A stretch of DNA of 64,000 nt from Bartonella bacilliformis KC583. Its GTDB lineage: Bacteria; Pseudomonadota; Alphaproteobacteria; Rhizobiales; Rhizobiaceae. The notes beneath the pieces are model-generated. The model saw only the letters and a program-made list of their open reading frames with translations, did no database searches and was not told the origin of the DNA. A program made the translations under genes and the position numbers. The stretch lies in assembly GCF_000015445.1 (NCBI RefSeq), contig NC_008783.1:1-64000 (forward strand), read 5' to 3'. Positions within the stretch are counted from its first letter, which is position 1. Each line of letters opens with the position of its first letter. Positions 1-9,400 of the stretch are shown here, piece after piece.

Positions 1-212
1 TTCATTACTTATTTGTAAAGCTTCTCTTTACAAAAGTCTCTTGTATTTTCCAAATAAATCTCCATAATAGGAGCAGTATTTTAAAATTCTGCCAATGGAG
101 CTTAAGAGTGTTTATATCCGCCCTACCAAAGCTCATATAGAACTCATTTAAAGGGTGTGATCCTTTTGAGTCTTGAGTCCCACAACAGAACGTATGCTAA
201 AGGATTTTTATT

Positions 213-986
213 ATGGCTGATTTCAAAAATTTACGCTCGGCATCTGTTTCTCATGCCGATGCATCAATTGATCAAGGATTGCGTAGTTATATGCTAAGCG
301 TTTACAATACAATGGCCATTGGTCTACTTGTTACAGCCGCTGCAGCTTATGCAATTGCATCATTGACCACAACAACAGATATGAACCTAGCGGCTGCCCA
401 AATCAATAGCAGTGTTTACCTAACATCTTTTGGGGTAGCGTTTTATACATCACCTTTATCCTATGTTATTATGTTTTCGCCGCTTATAGCTGTTTTGTTT
501 CTTAGTTTTAAAATTAATACGCTCAGCACAAGTGCTGCTCGTAGTCTCTTTTATGGCTATGCAATGCTTGTTGGCTTGTCATTATCATCAATTATTTTGC
601 GTTACACACCAGAAAGTATTGTACAAACATTTGTTATCACCGCTGCAGCTTTTGGTTCTCTTTCGCTTTATGGTTACACCACAAAGCGTGATCTTACTGC
701 TATGGGTTCATTCCTATTCATAGGTATGATTGGTTTGATGCTTTCCATGATTATTAATATTTTTCTTGGATCCGATGCTTTGCAATTTGCTATCTCTGTG
801 ATTGGCGTTTTGATTTTCGCTGGTTTAACAGCTTACAATACACAAACCATTAAGACTATGTATTATGAAGGCGATGAAGATGACACCCGTGGTCGTAAGA
901 TTATTATGGGCGCATTAAATCTTTATCTTGATTTCATCAATATGTTTGTTTTCTTGTTGCAATTTCTTGGTTCAAACCGTGATTAA
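213..986 (+). CDS. Bax inhibitor-1 (UPF0005/YccA-like) membrane protein
   Basis: Predicted inner-membrane protein of 257 aa in the Bax inhibitor-1 family, with about seven hydrophobic segments from residue 25 to the C-terminus. The family signature lies near residues 233-243 (G-A-L-N-L-Y-L-D-F-I-N), followed by a last hydrophobic helix. Bacterial members such as YccA and YbhL are linked to FtsH interaction or to ion leak; the function here is not established. The ATG at 213 has AAAGGA at 199-204, eight bases upstream. It stands alone, ends in a strong intrinsic terminator, and is divergent from nothing visible in the window. Confidence 0.9.
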   Translation: MADFKNLRSASVSHADASIDQGLRSYMLSVYNTMAIGLLVTAAAAYAIASLTTTTDMNLAAAQINSSVYLTSFGVAFYTSPLSYVIMFSPLIAVLFLSFKINTLSTSAARSLFYGYAMLVGLSLSSIILRYTPESIVQTFVITAAAFGSLSLYGYTTKRDLTAMGSFLFIGMIGLMLSMIINIFLGSDALQFAISVIGVLIFAGLTAYNTQTIKTMYYEGDEDDTRGRKIIMGALNLYLDFINMFVFLLQFLGSNRD

Positions 987-1006
987 TTCAAAGACATTTT
1001 TATTTG

Positions 1007-1043
1007 AAAGCCCTACTTCCTTTAAGAAGTAGGGCTTTTTATT
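1007..1043 (+). terminator. Rho-independent terminator after the BI-1 gene
   Basis: A perfect stem of at least 11 bp (AGCCCTACTTC at 1009-1019 with GAAGTAGGGCT at 1026-1036) has a six-base loop. It is extended by A-T pairs and followed by a T-rich run, 20 bases past the stop codon. Confidence 0.85.
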
Positions 1044-1104
1044 TTTTAATAAGCACTTTCTTTTACCTTAACCATGTTAGGAAAATATCCAAAATAGTAA
1101 AAAA

Positions 1105-2004
1105 ATGACAAAAAAGCCTAATAAGTTAAGATTTCACTGGCCTACCAAATTTATTGAGAATAAATTTTATAATCCTTTCTTAAGTGCACTCCATAAGCGC
1201 TGTGGTTACCAGTCAAATACAACGAACCATCAGGCTAGCTACGACCTTGTAGCCGCTTCTTACAATGTTCATAAATGTGTAGGTGTTGATAAAGTTTTTA
1301 ACCCCACTCGTATTGTGCGTGTTATTGCTGAACTACAAGCTGATATTCTCGCTCTCCAAGAAGTGGATAAGCGTTTTGAGGAACGTATCGGTTTTATTGA
1401 TCTTGAATTTCTAAAATCTGAAACAGATCTAACTTTAGTCCCTTTAAACACAAAGTCACCCCATGGTCACGGTTGGCATGGCAATGCTCTTTTTTTACGC
1501 CAAGGACACGTGCGTGATATTTTGCAAATCAATTTACCCGGCATTGAACCACGTGGTGCCGTGATTGCAGAATTAGAAATGAATATGGGAGCTATTCGTG
1601 TTATTGCCGCTCATTTTAGTTTATTGCGTCATTCTCGTAATAAACAAGTAAAAATGCTTCTTGCGTTGCTGCAAAAACGCCCCTTTATGCCTACACTCAT
1701 CATTGGTGATCTTAATGAATGGCGTGTTGGAAAAAGATCATCATTGCATCATTTTTCTCTTTATTTTGATACCACACTTGGAGTTGTACCAAGCTTTCCC
1801 TCTCGCTTTCCTTTTCTTGCTCTTGATAGGGTTTTTGCTTTCCCTCATCAATTAATAACAGGCGTTGAAAGTCATCTCTCTCCTCTGGCCCGTATTGCCT
1901 CGGATCATTTACCTATTAAGGCTTATCTTGATCTTGGCAATACAATAACTTCTCTTAAGAATAAAGAAGCTAATGCGCTTCATCCCAATTTTGAGCAACC
2001 ATGA
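1105..2004 (+). CDS. Endonuclease/exonuclease/phosphatase (EEP) family protein
   Basis: A 299-aa protein of the EEP superfamily (PF03372), Mg-dependent phosphodiester or phosphomonoester hydrolases. Visible motifs in order: ASYNVHK at 51-57 (metal-binding Asn), LALQEVD near 82-88 (metal-binding Glu), GNALF near 126, AAHFS at 168-172, GDLNEW at 201-206, LDR at 240-242, and SDHLP at 266-270 with the catalytic Asp-His pair. The first ~45 residues precede the fold and show no clear signal peptide. Substrate cannot be told from sequence: lipid headgroup, nucleic acid and sphingomyelin-type substrates all occur in the family. Its 3' end overlaps the 3' end of convergent polA by 35 bp. Confidence 0.85.
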   Translation: MTKKPNKLRFHWPTKFIENKFYNPFLSALHKRCGYQSNTTNHQASYDLVAASYNVHKCVGVDKVFNPTRIVRVIAELQADILALQEVDKRFEERIGFIDLEFLKSETDLTLVPLNTKSPHGHGWHGNALFLRQGHVRDILQINLPGIEPRGAVIAELEMNMGAIRVIAAHFSLLRHSRNKQVKMLLALLQKRPFMPTLIIGDLNEWRVGKRSSLHHFSLYFDTTLGVVPSFPSRFPFLALDRVFAFPHQLITGVESHLSPLARIASDHLPIKAYLDLGNTITSLKNKEANALHPNFEQP

Positions 2005-4876
2005 CCTTCACTTCAAGCGGCACAGATAAGGATAATGCTGGCATTGTGGCATTTTCCATCACCTTTTTAACAATAGCTTTAGTTTTTTCACTTTCAGCTT
2101 TCGGTATTTCAAAAATTAGTTCATCATGAACTTGCAGCAACATTTTAGCAGACAGTCCTTCTTTTTCTAAAGCACCTTCCATTTGTATCATAGCACGGCG
2201 AATAATATCTGCTGCTGATCCCTGAATAGGTGCATTGATAGCAGCACGTTCATTAAAAGCACGGACTTGTCGATCTCTTGCCTTTATCTCTGGATAATGG
2301 ATACGACGTCCAAAAATAGTCTCTACGTAACCATGTTGACGTGCAAATATTTTCGTCGCTTCCATATAAGATTGAATTCCTGGAAATCTCTCAAAATAGA
2401 CACGAATATAGTGGCTTGCTTCTTCCCGAGAAATACCAAGTTGATTTGCTAAACCAAAAGCTGATATACCGTAAATAATGCCAAAATTAATCGCCTTTGC
2501 ACGACGACGTACATCTGAGGACATTCTCTCTATCGCAACACCAAACATCTGGGACGCAGTCATAGCATGAATATCTTGCCCTTGTGCAAAAGCTTCTTTT
2601 AACGCAGTAATATCCGCAATATGTGCAAGAAGGCGCAATTCAATTTGGCTATAATCAGCTGATAAGAGCAGACAGCCTTCAGAAGCAATAAAAGCTGTTC
2701 GAATTTTACGCCCCTCAATAGTCCGAATTGGAATGTTTTGTAAATTAGGCTCTGAGGATGATAACCGCCCTGTTGATGTTGTTGCGAGAGAATAATTTGT
2801 ATGAACACGCCCCGTTTTAGGCGAGATATAAGAGGGCAAAGCGTCTGTATAGGTAGATTTTAACTTTGCAATTTGGCGCCAATCAACAATTTTACGTGGC
2901 AACATATGACCCTCAGCAGCCAATTCCTCCAAGATCTGTGCAGAAGTTGACCACTGCCCACCTTTTGTTTTAGCCCCTCCAGGCAAACCAATTTTACTAA
3001 AGAGTATATCCCCCAGTTGTTTTGGTGAAGCAATATTAAATTGTTCACCAGCCAGCTGATAAATTTCTTCTTCTAAACTTAAAGCAGCTTGTGCTAATTC
3101 GCCTGAAAGACACGATAAGATCTGCCGATCAACAAGAATGCCGCGTTCTTCCATTCTTGCAAGAACCTCTATTAAAGGTCGATCAAGACGTTCATAGATC
3201 TTTGTCATCCCCTGTGCAACAAGCTGTGGTTTCAAAACTTGCCATAAACGTAGCGTTATATCTGCATCTTCTGCTGCATAAAGAGTTGCCTGTTTCAAAT
3301 CCACTTGTGCAAAAGAAACAATCTTTTTTCCATCACACGTTAAATTCTTGTAAGCAATTGGTGTATGCCCAAGCCAGCGTTCAGACAAAACATCCATACC
3401 ATGTGTCGATATTCCGGCATCTAAAACATAGGACAAAAGCATTGTATCATCGAAAGAACGTATCGTAATATCGTATTGCCTCATAACCAACCAGTCATAT
3501 TTCATGTTCTGACCAATTTTGAGCACTGCCTGATTTTCTAGTATCGGCTTTAAAAGCGCTAAAGCCCTTTGTGTCTCAATTTGTCCAACAATACGCTCTC
3601 CTCCAAAAAGATCGTTTCCTCCTTCAATATGTTCCAAGGGTATATAGGCAGCTTTATTAGGCTGTAATGCCAATGAAAAACCGACAAGTTTGGCTTGCAT
3701 AGGATCAAGAGACGTTGTTTCCGTATCAAAGGAAAAATAGCCTTGTTCTTCTGCTTCCAATAACCACTTTTTCAAAATATCTTCATCAAGAAGAGTTTCA
3801 TAAGCATCTCTTGTGATAACTTGGGTAAAAGCTTGTTCTTTACGTTTTTGCGCTAAAAATTGTGGGCAATTTTCAGAAGAAGTATGAGATAACGCTGCGT
3901 CAGCTTTTTGAACATCTAGATCAGGCCCATGAACAGTCTCTGTCCACTCAGTCTCTACATCACATGCCTCGATAATCGTTGCATCACACTCGGTGGCTTC
4001 TGCAACACGACGAGTCAGTGTTGTAAATTCCATAGCTTTTAGAAAAGCAATCAAGCGTGGACCATCTTGTGGCTCCAAAATAAAACTATCTAAATCATTA
4101 TCTATAGGAACATCTGTTTTAAGCTTGACCAATACGCGGGAAATCTCTGTTTGCTTACCGTAAGTTTGAATATTTTCACGTCGTTTTGTTTGCTTAATTT
4201 CTGACACATGTTGCAACAAAAGATCGAGAGACCCAAACTGATTCAATAATTGAGCCGCAGTTTTGGGACCAATACCTGGTATACCCGGTATATTATCGAC
4301 TGGATCTCCAGTTAAAGCTTGTAAGTCGACCATCTTGTCAGGTGTTACACCCCATTTTTCCACAACCTCAGCAACCCCTATATGTTTGTCTTTCATCCCA
4401 TCATACAGGGACACATGTGCATTCACCAATTGCATTAAATCTTTATCAGAAGAAATAATGGTTGTCTTTGCACCAACTTGAGTTGCTAAATGTGCATAAG
4501 TCGCAATTAAATCATCAGCTTCAAACCCTTCTTTTTCGATACAAGGCACATTAAAAGCCTTGGTAGCTTGCCTTATCAAAGAGAATTGAGGGATAAGATC
4601 GTCAGGAGGCGTTGCCCTATTAGCTTTATATTCAGGATAAATTTGCTTACGAAACGTATGAGATGAATGATCAAAAATAACAGCAAAATGTGTCGGAGTG
4701 AGACCAACAGCAGTGTTACGGGCATCACAGAGTAATCTCCATAGCATATTACAAAAGCCAGAGACAGCTCCCACAGGAAGTCCATCTTTTTTGCGCTTTA
4801 AGGGTGGAAGAGCATGATAAGCACGAAAAATGTAGCTTGATCCATCAACCAAAAAAAGGTGATCATTTATTTTCAT
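1970..4876 (-). CDS. polA: DNA polymerase I
   Basis: A full-length 968-aa Pol I, used for Okazaki-fragment processing and repair. The N-terminal 5'-3' exonuclease (about 1-290) has FEADD at 118-122, SSDKD at 152-156, the DPVDN loop at 191-195 and the helix-hairpin-helix GIGPKT at 201-206. The central 3'-5' proofreading domain is intact, with DTETT at 384-388 and a later YAAEDAD. The polymerase domain carries motif A (ADYSQIELR), motif B (RRRAKAINFGIIYG) and motif C (VHDE at 916-919). It starts at an ATG at 4876. It is separated by a 300-bp gap from dnaQ and does not look co-transcribed with that operon. Confidence 0.97.
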   Translation of the reverse strand: MKINDHLFLVDGSSYIFRAYHALPPLKRKKDGLPVGAVSGFCNMLWRLLCDARNTAVGLTPTHFAVIFDHSSHTFRKQIYPEYKANRATPPDDLIPQFSLIRQATKAFNVPCIEKEGFEADDLIATYAHLATQVGAKTTIISSDKDLMQLVNAHVSLYDGMKDKHIGVAEVVEKWGVTPDKMVDLQALTGDPVDNIPGIPGIGPKTAAQLLNQFGSLDLLLQHVSEIKQTKRRENIQTYGKQTEISRVLVKLKTDVPIDNDLDSFILEPQDGPRLIAFLKAMEFTTLTRRVAEATECDATIIEACDVETEWTETVHGPDLDVQKADAALSHTSSENCPQFLAQKRKEQAFTQVITRDAYETLLDEDILKKWLLEAEEQGYFSFDTETTSLDPMQAKLVGFSLALQPNKAAYIPLEHIEGGNDLFGGERIVGQIETQRALALLKPILENQAVLKIGQNMKYDWLVMRQYDITIRSFDDTMLLSYVLDAGISTHGMDVLSERWLGHTPIAYKNLTCDGKKIVSFAQVDLKQATLYAAEDADITLRLWQVLKPQLVAQGMTKIYERLDRPLIEVLARMEERGILVDRQILSCLSGELAQAALSLEEEIYQLAGEQFNIASPKQLGDILFSKIGLPGGAKTKGGQWSTSAQILEELAAEGHMLPRKIVDWRQIAKLKSTYTDALPSYISPKTGRVHTNYSLATTSTGRLSSSEPNLQNIPIRTIEGRKIRTAFIASEGCLLLSADYSQIELRLLAHIADITALKEAFAQGQDIHAMTASQMFGVAIERMSSDVRRRAKAINFGIIYGISAFGLANQLGISREEASHYIRVYFERFPGIQSYMEATKIFARQHGYVETIFGRRIHYPEIKARDRQVRAFNERAAINAPIQGSAADIIRRAMIQMEGALEKEGLSAKMLLQVHDELIFEIPKAESEKTKAIVKKVMENATMPALSLSVPLEVKVMVAQNWDEAH

Positions 4877-5176
4877 AATCGTTACATCTCTCCCTTTAAA
4901 CCTAGAGCAGGTTCAACTTTATACTTTTTTTGATATTTTTCAAAAATTTATTAAATTGCCTCTGAAAAGCCATTTTTTTGTTTTTATAAAACACTATGCC
5001 GTTACGGTTTAGAGTCAGTACCGAGAGCTTTTCTTTGCTATTATAGAGGGTGCTATTGCTTTCATTTACTCCTTCTATAGTAGCTGAAGGTACAGTGTAA
5101 CGGTTAGGTCGTTGTGGTGTCCCCCTCCCCACAACGACCAATTTTAGGAGTAGTTTCTCAAAGGGCTATATTCTTC
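4877..5176. other. Intergenic gap polA-dnaQ with an 11-bp hairpin and only weak ORFs
   Basis: This 300-bp gap holds a perfect hairpin: GGTCGTTGTGG at 5107-5117 pairs with CCACAACGACC at 5129-5139 around a C-rich 11-base loop. A TTG-initiated 79-codon minus-strand frame (4902-5141) begins inside it and runs toward polA; I do not recognise the product. A 16-codon ATG frame (5015-5065, minus) has GAAGGAG three bases upstream. No protein family can be supported, so the stretch may be leader or degraded sequence. Confidence 0.5.
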
Positions 5177-5881
5177 TTAAGGGATCTTGAACTGATTCCA
5201 TAAAGCTTTTTTGCCTATTTGGTTGACCAGGTCAGCATGCATGCTTTTTTCTTGTTCACTTAACCTTGGAGGCAGGGCCTGTGGGCGAATTTTAAAGACA
5301 TAAGAAATATTGCTGCCATTTTCAGTGTTTAAATGACGACCATTACTGTTATAAAATCCTAATGTTCCCTGTTTACCCCCAATTAATTCAATATAGACAT
5401 CAGCAAGAATTTCTGCATCAAGAAGAGCACCATGAAGAATACGGTGACTATTATCAATCCCAAAACGTTTACATAAAACATCAAGAGAATTAGGCCCCAT
5501 AGGAAATTTTCGCCGCGCCATAGCTAATGTGTCGATGACATTATCAATGCTGATCAGTGGCTTATTTACCCGTTTTAATTCTGCATTAAGAAAGCTAATA
5601 TCAAAATTTGCATTATGAGCAATCATCATTGCGCCATCTATAAATTCTAGAAGCTCATCAGCAATATCATCAAATTTTTTTTCACCTTTTAAACGCTCAT
5701 TGGTCAATCCGTGGATTGCGACAACCTCGTCAGGAATAATAACCCCTTGCGGATTCAAATAGACATGGAATTGGCGTCCTGTAAGATAACGATCAACCAT
5801 TTCCACACAACCGATTTCAATAATACGGTCGTTATCTTTATCTAAACCTGTTGTTTCAGTATCAAAAATAATTTCACGCAT
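5177..5881 (-). CDS. dnaQ: DNA polymerase III epsilon subunit (3'-5' proofreading exonuclease)
   Basis: A 234-aa DEDDh exonuclease, the proofreading subunit of the replicative polymerase. All catalytic residues are visible: D7 and E9 in FDTETTG, D94 in HNANFD, and H150 with D155 in HRILHGALLDAEIL. The C-terminal tail that binds the alpha subunit (about 175-234) is present. It is the last gene of the minus-strand run PPSR-maf-aroE-coaE-dnaQ, four bases after coaE. This order is conserved next to the origin in many Alphaproteobacteria. Confidence 0.95.
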   Translation of the reverse strand: MREIIFDTETTGLDKDNDRIIEIGCVEMVDRYLTGRQFHVYLNPQGVIIPDEVVAIHGLTNERLKGEKKFDDIADELLEFIDGAMMIAHNANFDISFLNAELKRVNKPLISIDNVIDTLAMARRKFPMGPNSLDVLCKRFGIDNSHRILHGALLDAEILADVYIELIGGKQGTLGFYNSNGRHLNTENGSNISYVFKIRPQALPPRLSEQEKSMHADLVNQIGKKALWNQFKIP

Positions 5882-5885
5882 TGCT

Positions 5886-6488
5886 TTAATTCTTTAAAGA
5901 AGGGTCTTTTGATAATTTTTTTATCACATGCAAAACTTGTTTGCGTGTATCCTCTAAATCTTTCCCTGTATCAATGACAAAATCAGCACGCTCTTTTTTT
6001 TCTTCATCAGACATTTGTCGATTATTGAGAATTGCAAATTTCTCCTCACTCATATTCGGACGACTCATTGCGCGTTTCTTTTGTATTTCTGGTGGTGCAG
6101 AAACAACAACCACACTATCTACTCGACTTTCACTTTTTGTTTCAAAAAGAAGTGGAATATCAAGCACAACTAATTCTTTTCCTTGTTGGCGTGCTTTTTC
6201 AATAAATTTTTGTTCTTTTTTCCGTACCAAGGGATGAATTGTTTTTTCTAGTATTTGTAGTTTTTCATGATCTTTGGCCAAAATTTTAGAAAGCTCTTGG
6301 TTATTCACCCGGCCATTTTCAACAACATCAGGAAAAATACGCGCTATAAGTGACACAGTTGGATTACTTTTATAAAGCTGTTGTACAGCTTCATCCGCAC
6401 TAAAGACAGGAATACCAGCTTGTTTAAAAAAACTCGCCGTTGTTGATTTTCCCATAGCAATTGATCCAGTCAATCCTATAATTTTCAT
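5886..6488 (-). CDS. coaE: Dephospho-CoA kinase
   Basis: A 200-aa P-loop kinase for the last step of coenzyme A synthesis (dephospho-CoA to CoA). Walker [10 protein letters not shown] lies at residues 8-16 and is followed by the [10 protein letters not shown] segment typical of CoaE. LDIPLLFE in the middle is the other family hallmark. The ATG overlaps the end of aroE by four bases, so translation is probably coupled. The gene sits in the maf-aroE-coaE-dnaQ operon. Confidence 0.95.
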
Positions 6489-7363
6489 CCCCTATTTTCA
6501 CCCATATCTTCTAAAATTGCTGCCCGTAATTCTTTTGTTACTGATGGTCTCACTCCAAACCATTTTTCAAAGCCAGGAACAGCCTGGTGTAAGAGCATAC
6601 CAAGTCCGTTGACTGTTTTTAAACCATGGGCTTTTGCTTGTTGTAAAAAAGGTGTAATCAACGGAGTATAGACAACATCTGTTACCAATGCTGTTGGTTT
6701 TGTTTTGTGAAAATCAAAAAAAGCCCCGTTTTCTCTTTCACTAAAGTTTATCATATCCATAGAAGTCGTATTCACAATTAAATCTGCCTGACGAGCTTTT
6801 TCACAAGAGCTACACCAATCATAGACTTTTATAGTAGATTTTCCGAAATATTCAGCTAAATCATCTGCATTTTTTTTTGTACGATTGAACAAAAAAATAC
6901 GCTCAAATTTTCGTTTTTTTAAAGCGTAGATAATAGCACGCGCTGCACCCCCAGCACCGAAAACAAGAGCCGTTTCCCCAGCCCAACCAGGAACAAAATC
7001 ATCAAGATTAGCACTAAAACCATAAGCATCACTATTTGTAGCAAGAAGTTTTTTCCCTTCAATCCACAATGTATTCGCAGCACCAATAGCTGTTGCTATT
7101 CCATCTTTATAATCTGCTAAACGAAAAGCTTCTTGTTTATGTGGTGAAGTAACATTACCTCCCAAAAAATTCCCTTTTTTTATTGATGCAATAAAATTAC
7201 TAAATTCTCTGACTGTTACTTCTTCTGAAACAGATTCCCCCTGTAAACCATAGTATTTAAGCCAAAACTTATGAATTTTTGGTGATTTTGAATGATGAAT
7301 AGGATAACCAACAACAAAAACACGTGAACATATTTTCTTGTGATCTACTAAATCAACCATCAA
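6485..7363 (-). CDS. aroE: Shikimate dehydrogenase
   Basis: A 292-aa NADP-dependent shikimate dehydrogenase reducing 3-dehydroshikimate to shikimate. The substrate site is visible as [10 protein letters not shown] (19-28), catalytic K76 in VTSPHKQ, N97, and D112 in TNSDAYG. The nucleotide fold has GAGGAA at 136-141 and NRT at 160-162. Two adjacent ATGs open the frame; the first overlaps maf by 11 bases. Other shikimate genes (aroK, aroB) lie at 43-44 kb in this window. Confidence 0.95.
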
Positions 7364-7949
7364 TAACCCCGAGATGACGTAATTTAGCTAACAAAGGCAA
7401 TAAGGGTAAGCCAATAATCGTGAAATAATCTCCCTCTATTTTTTCAAAAAGATGAATTCCTTCCCCTTCTATCTGATATATCCCTAAACTCTTGAGTACA
7501 TCCATCCCTACATGCTCTAAATAACGCTCAATGAATTTTGATGAAAGAAAACGCATTGTCATGTGAACACTAAAAACTTCAGACCAGATTTCTTGGCCAT
7601 TTTGGACTAAAGCTACTGCACTATGAAGAGAATGTGTTTTCCCTGATAAACTATGCAAACGTTGATGTGCTTCTTTCCTGTTTGTAACTTTATGAAAAAC
7701 CTGACCTTCTAAATCAAGAACCTGATCACAACCAATGATCAATGTATTAGGAAAGCGATCAGAAACATTTTTTGCTTTAGCAATTGCAAGAAAACGGCTA
7801 AGCTCTTTTGGAGTTTTAGTGCCTATTTTTTTTTCCACTTCTCGTTCATCAAAAGAAGCTCCTTCAACGGAAAAATTCAAACCGGCATTTTTTAATAGTT
7901 GCGCACGATGAAAACTACGAGATGCTAAAATTAACGTATTTTTTTTCAT
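7353..7949 (-). CDS. maf: Maf/YceF-type nucleoside triphosphate pyrophosphatase
   Basis: A 198-aa Maf-family protein; such enzymes hydrolyse modified or canonical NTPs to NMP and PPi (house-cleaning). Motifs: [12 protein letters not shown] (8-19), the FDERE segment near 33-37, and GCDQVL at 73-78. Whether it is the m7GTP-specific (YceF) or dTTP/UTP-specific (YhdE) branch is not decided here. The start overlaps the stop of the PPSR gene by four bases. Confidence 0.9.
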
Positions 7950-8785
7950 AGAATTTCTCTTAATTTTTCTTCACGAAATCGTGATAAAAGCTCAAAAACT
8001 GCAGCTGCAGTTTCTTCAATAGAGCGCCTTGTAACATCAATTATAGGCCAACCAAAACGTTCACAAATGCGTTTTGCATAAGTTAATTCTTCAGCTATGT
8101 TGACACGATCAGTGTATCTTTCAATAGAAACATCCTTTCCTAATTCTCTATTTTGACGAACATGTGAAATCCGTTCAGCTGAAGCAATTAAACCAATAAT
8201 TAGGGAATTTTTTTCTTCTAAAAGAGCCTTTGGTAAGTCAATTCCTGGAATAAGAGGCACATTGGCAGTTTTTATTCCGCGATTTGCTAAATAAATACTG
8301 GTTGGTGTTTTAGAAGTTCTTGAAATTCCTACAAGAATAACATCCGCATTGAATAAGTCATCTGAAGATTGTCCATCATCATGTTCTATTGTAAAATCTA
8401 ATGCTTCAATCCGACGAAAATAATCTGTATTAAGGTCATGCTGTGCACTAACGCGCAAGTTTTTTGGTGTTCCAAGATAAGACTGAAAAACATTTAAAAC
8501 TGGATCGAGGACAGCAGCACAGGGAACTCCTATTTTTGTGCATTCTCTACTAAGAAGCTGTTTAATTTCTTGATCAATGATTGTGTAAAGAACAATTCCC
8601 GGTTCTCTTTGAATTTCATCAAGAACTCGCTGCAACTGTGTTTTATTGCGAATCATTGGATAAATATGTTCTATCGGCTGAATTGTAGGATATTGCGAGG
8701 CTACAGCCTTTCCAGCAGATATTAATGTTTCCCCCGTTGCATCAGAAACCATATACAAATGAAAGAAGTTTTTTTCTTTTTTCAT
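7946..8785 (-). CDS. Bifunctional pyruvate, phosphate dikinase regulatory protein (PPSR/DUF299)
   Basis: A 279-aa kinase/pyrophosphorylase that inactivates or reactivates its dikinase partner (PPDK or PEP synthase) by ADP-dependent phosphorylation and Pi-dependent dephosphorylation. The N-terminal [13 protein letters not shown] (9-21) and the P-loop GISRTSKT at 153-160 are family hallmarks. It is the first gene of the minus-strand operon. Its ATG is only eight bases from a perfect CtrA-type site in the origin-candidate gap, so CtrA could repress or time this operon (inference). Confidence 0.93.
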   Translation of the reverse strand: MKKEKNFFHLYMVSDATGETLISAGKAVASQYPTIQPIEHIYPMIRNKTQLQRVLDEIQREPGIVLYTIIDQEIKQLLSRECTKIGVPCAAVLDPVLNVFQSYLGTPKNLRVSAQHDLNTDYFRRIEALDFTIEHDDGQSSDDLFNADVILVGISRTSKTPTSIYLANRGIKTANVPLIPGIDLPKALLEEKNSLIIGLIASAERISHVRQNRELGKDVSIERYTDRVNIAEELTYAKRICERFGWPIIDVTRRSIEETAAAVFELLSRFREEKLREIL

Positions 8786-8792
8786 GTAAATT

Positions 8793-8807
8793 TTAACGTC
8801 TTGTTAA
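8793..8807. promoter_or_regulatory. CtrA-type binding site, TTAA-N7-TTAA
   Basis: TTAACGTCTTGTTAA matches the full CtrA consensus exactly, with the correct seven-base spacer. It lies 8-22 bases upstream of the PPSR start codon and about 60 bp from the perfect DnaA box, an arrangement like the CtrA sites that silence the Caulobacter origin. A looser TTAA-N8-TTAA occurs at 9020-9035. Confidence 0.6.
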
Positions 8808-8869
8808 TAGATGTGTATATAATTTTAAAGCTTTTCGAAAAATAAAAACTCAGAGAAAATTTTTCACTC

Positions 8870-8878
8870 TTATGCACA
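8870..8878 (+). other. Perfect DnaA box
   Basis: TTATGCACA fits the TTATNCACA consensus without mismatch. It lies inside the origin-candidate gap and is flanked to the right by four near-matches within 150 bp. Confidence 0.65.
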
Positions 8879-9400
8879 AATCGAAAAACTATAATAAACA
8901 AATCTCTTTTATCAACAAAGAGTGGGGATAATATCTCTAACATATTTTTATTATTTCTTTTTTTATTTCTTTTTTTGAAAAAAAATTGAGGATAAGTAGA
9001 CTATAAATAATAATTCACATTAAACACAGTTTTAAATAAGAATAATCCTCTCTTCCTTTTAAAATATATTTTTTATAAAAATTTTGAAAATAAAAATCCT
9101 ATTGATAAATAATCTTTTTAAAACTGGGAAAAGGTATTAATCTGCAATCATATAGAAAACAAACAGACTATTTCTTTCAGATTTGTTTTAAAAAATTTTC
9201 TCATGTGAGATAAACTAATTATTTTATGTAATTCTTAAGATTATACGTAAAAATAAGGTATAAGAGCACCTCTTGCAGTTTAGGAAAGTTAAGTGTATGA
9301 TGCCTTTATCCCAAAAGAGTGTCCATTCTCTAATTTTTCCCAAAAAAGTTGGATCTTTTCGAAAATAATTCCCTATTCTAAATTTTAAAGAGAACATTTC

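Larger units (their letters stand above)
8786..9400. other. Candidate chromosomal replication origin (oriC)
   Basis: This 615-bp gene-free, very AT-rich gap separates a minus-strand operon on the left from a plus-strand run on the right. It holds a perfect DnaA box (TTATGCACA, 8870-8878). Four 9-mers differ from TTATNCACA by one base or so: 8909-8917, 8923-8931 (minus), 8987-8995 (minus) and 9011-9019. A T-rich tract covers 8942-8977. A CtrA-type site is at 8793-8807. In Caulobacter and Sinorhizobium the mapped origin lies next to hemE in this same neighbourhood. The role as oriC is inference. Confidence 0.65.

Noticed and set aside
12-34. Nine-bp hairpin TTTGTAAAG / CTTTACAAA near the left edge
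   Set aside because: No T-run on either strand and the neighbouring gene is outside the window, so no role can be assigned.
3091-3468. 125-codon plus-strand frame inside polA
   Set aside because: Antisense to a fully conserved polymerase gene, with no ribosome site and no family resemblance.
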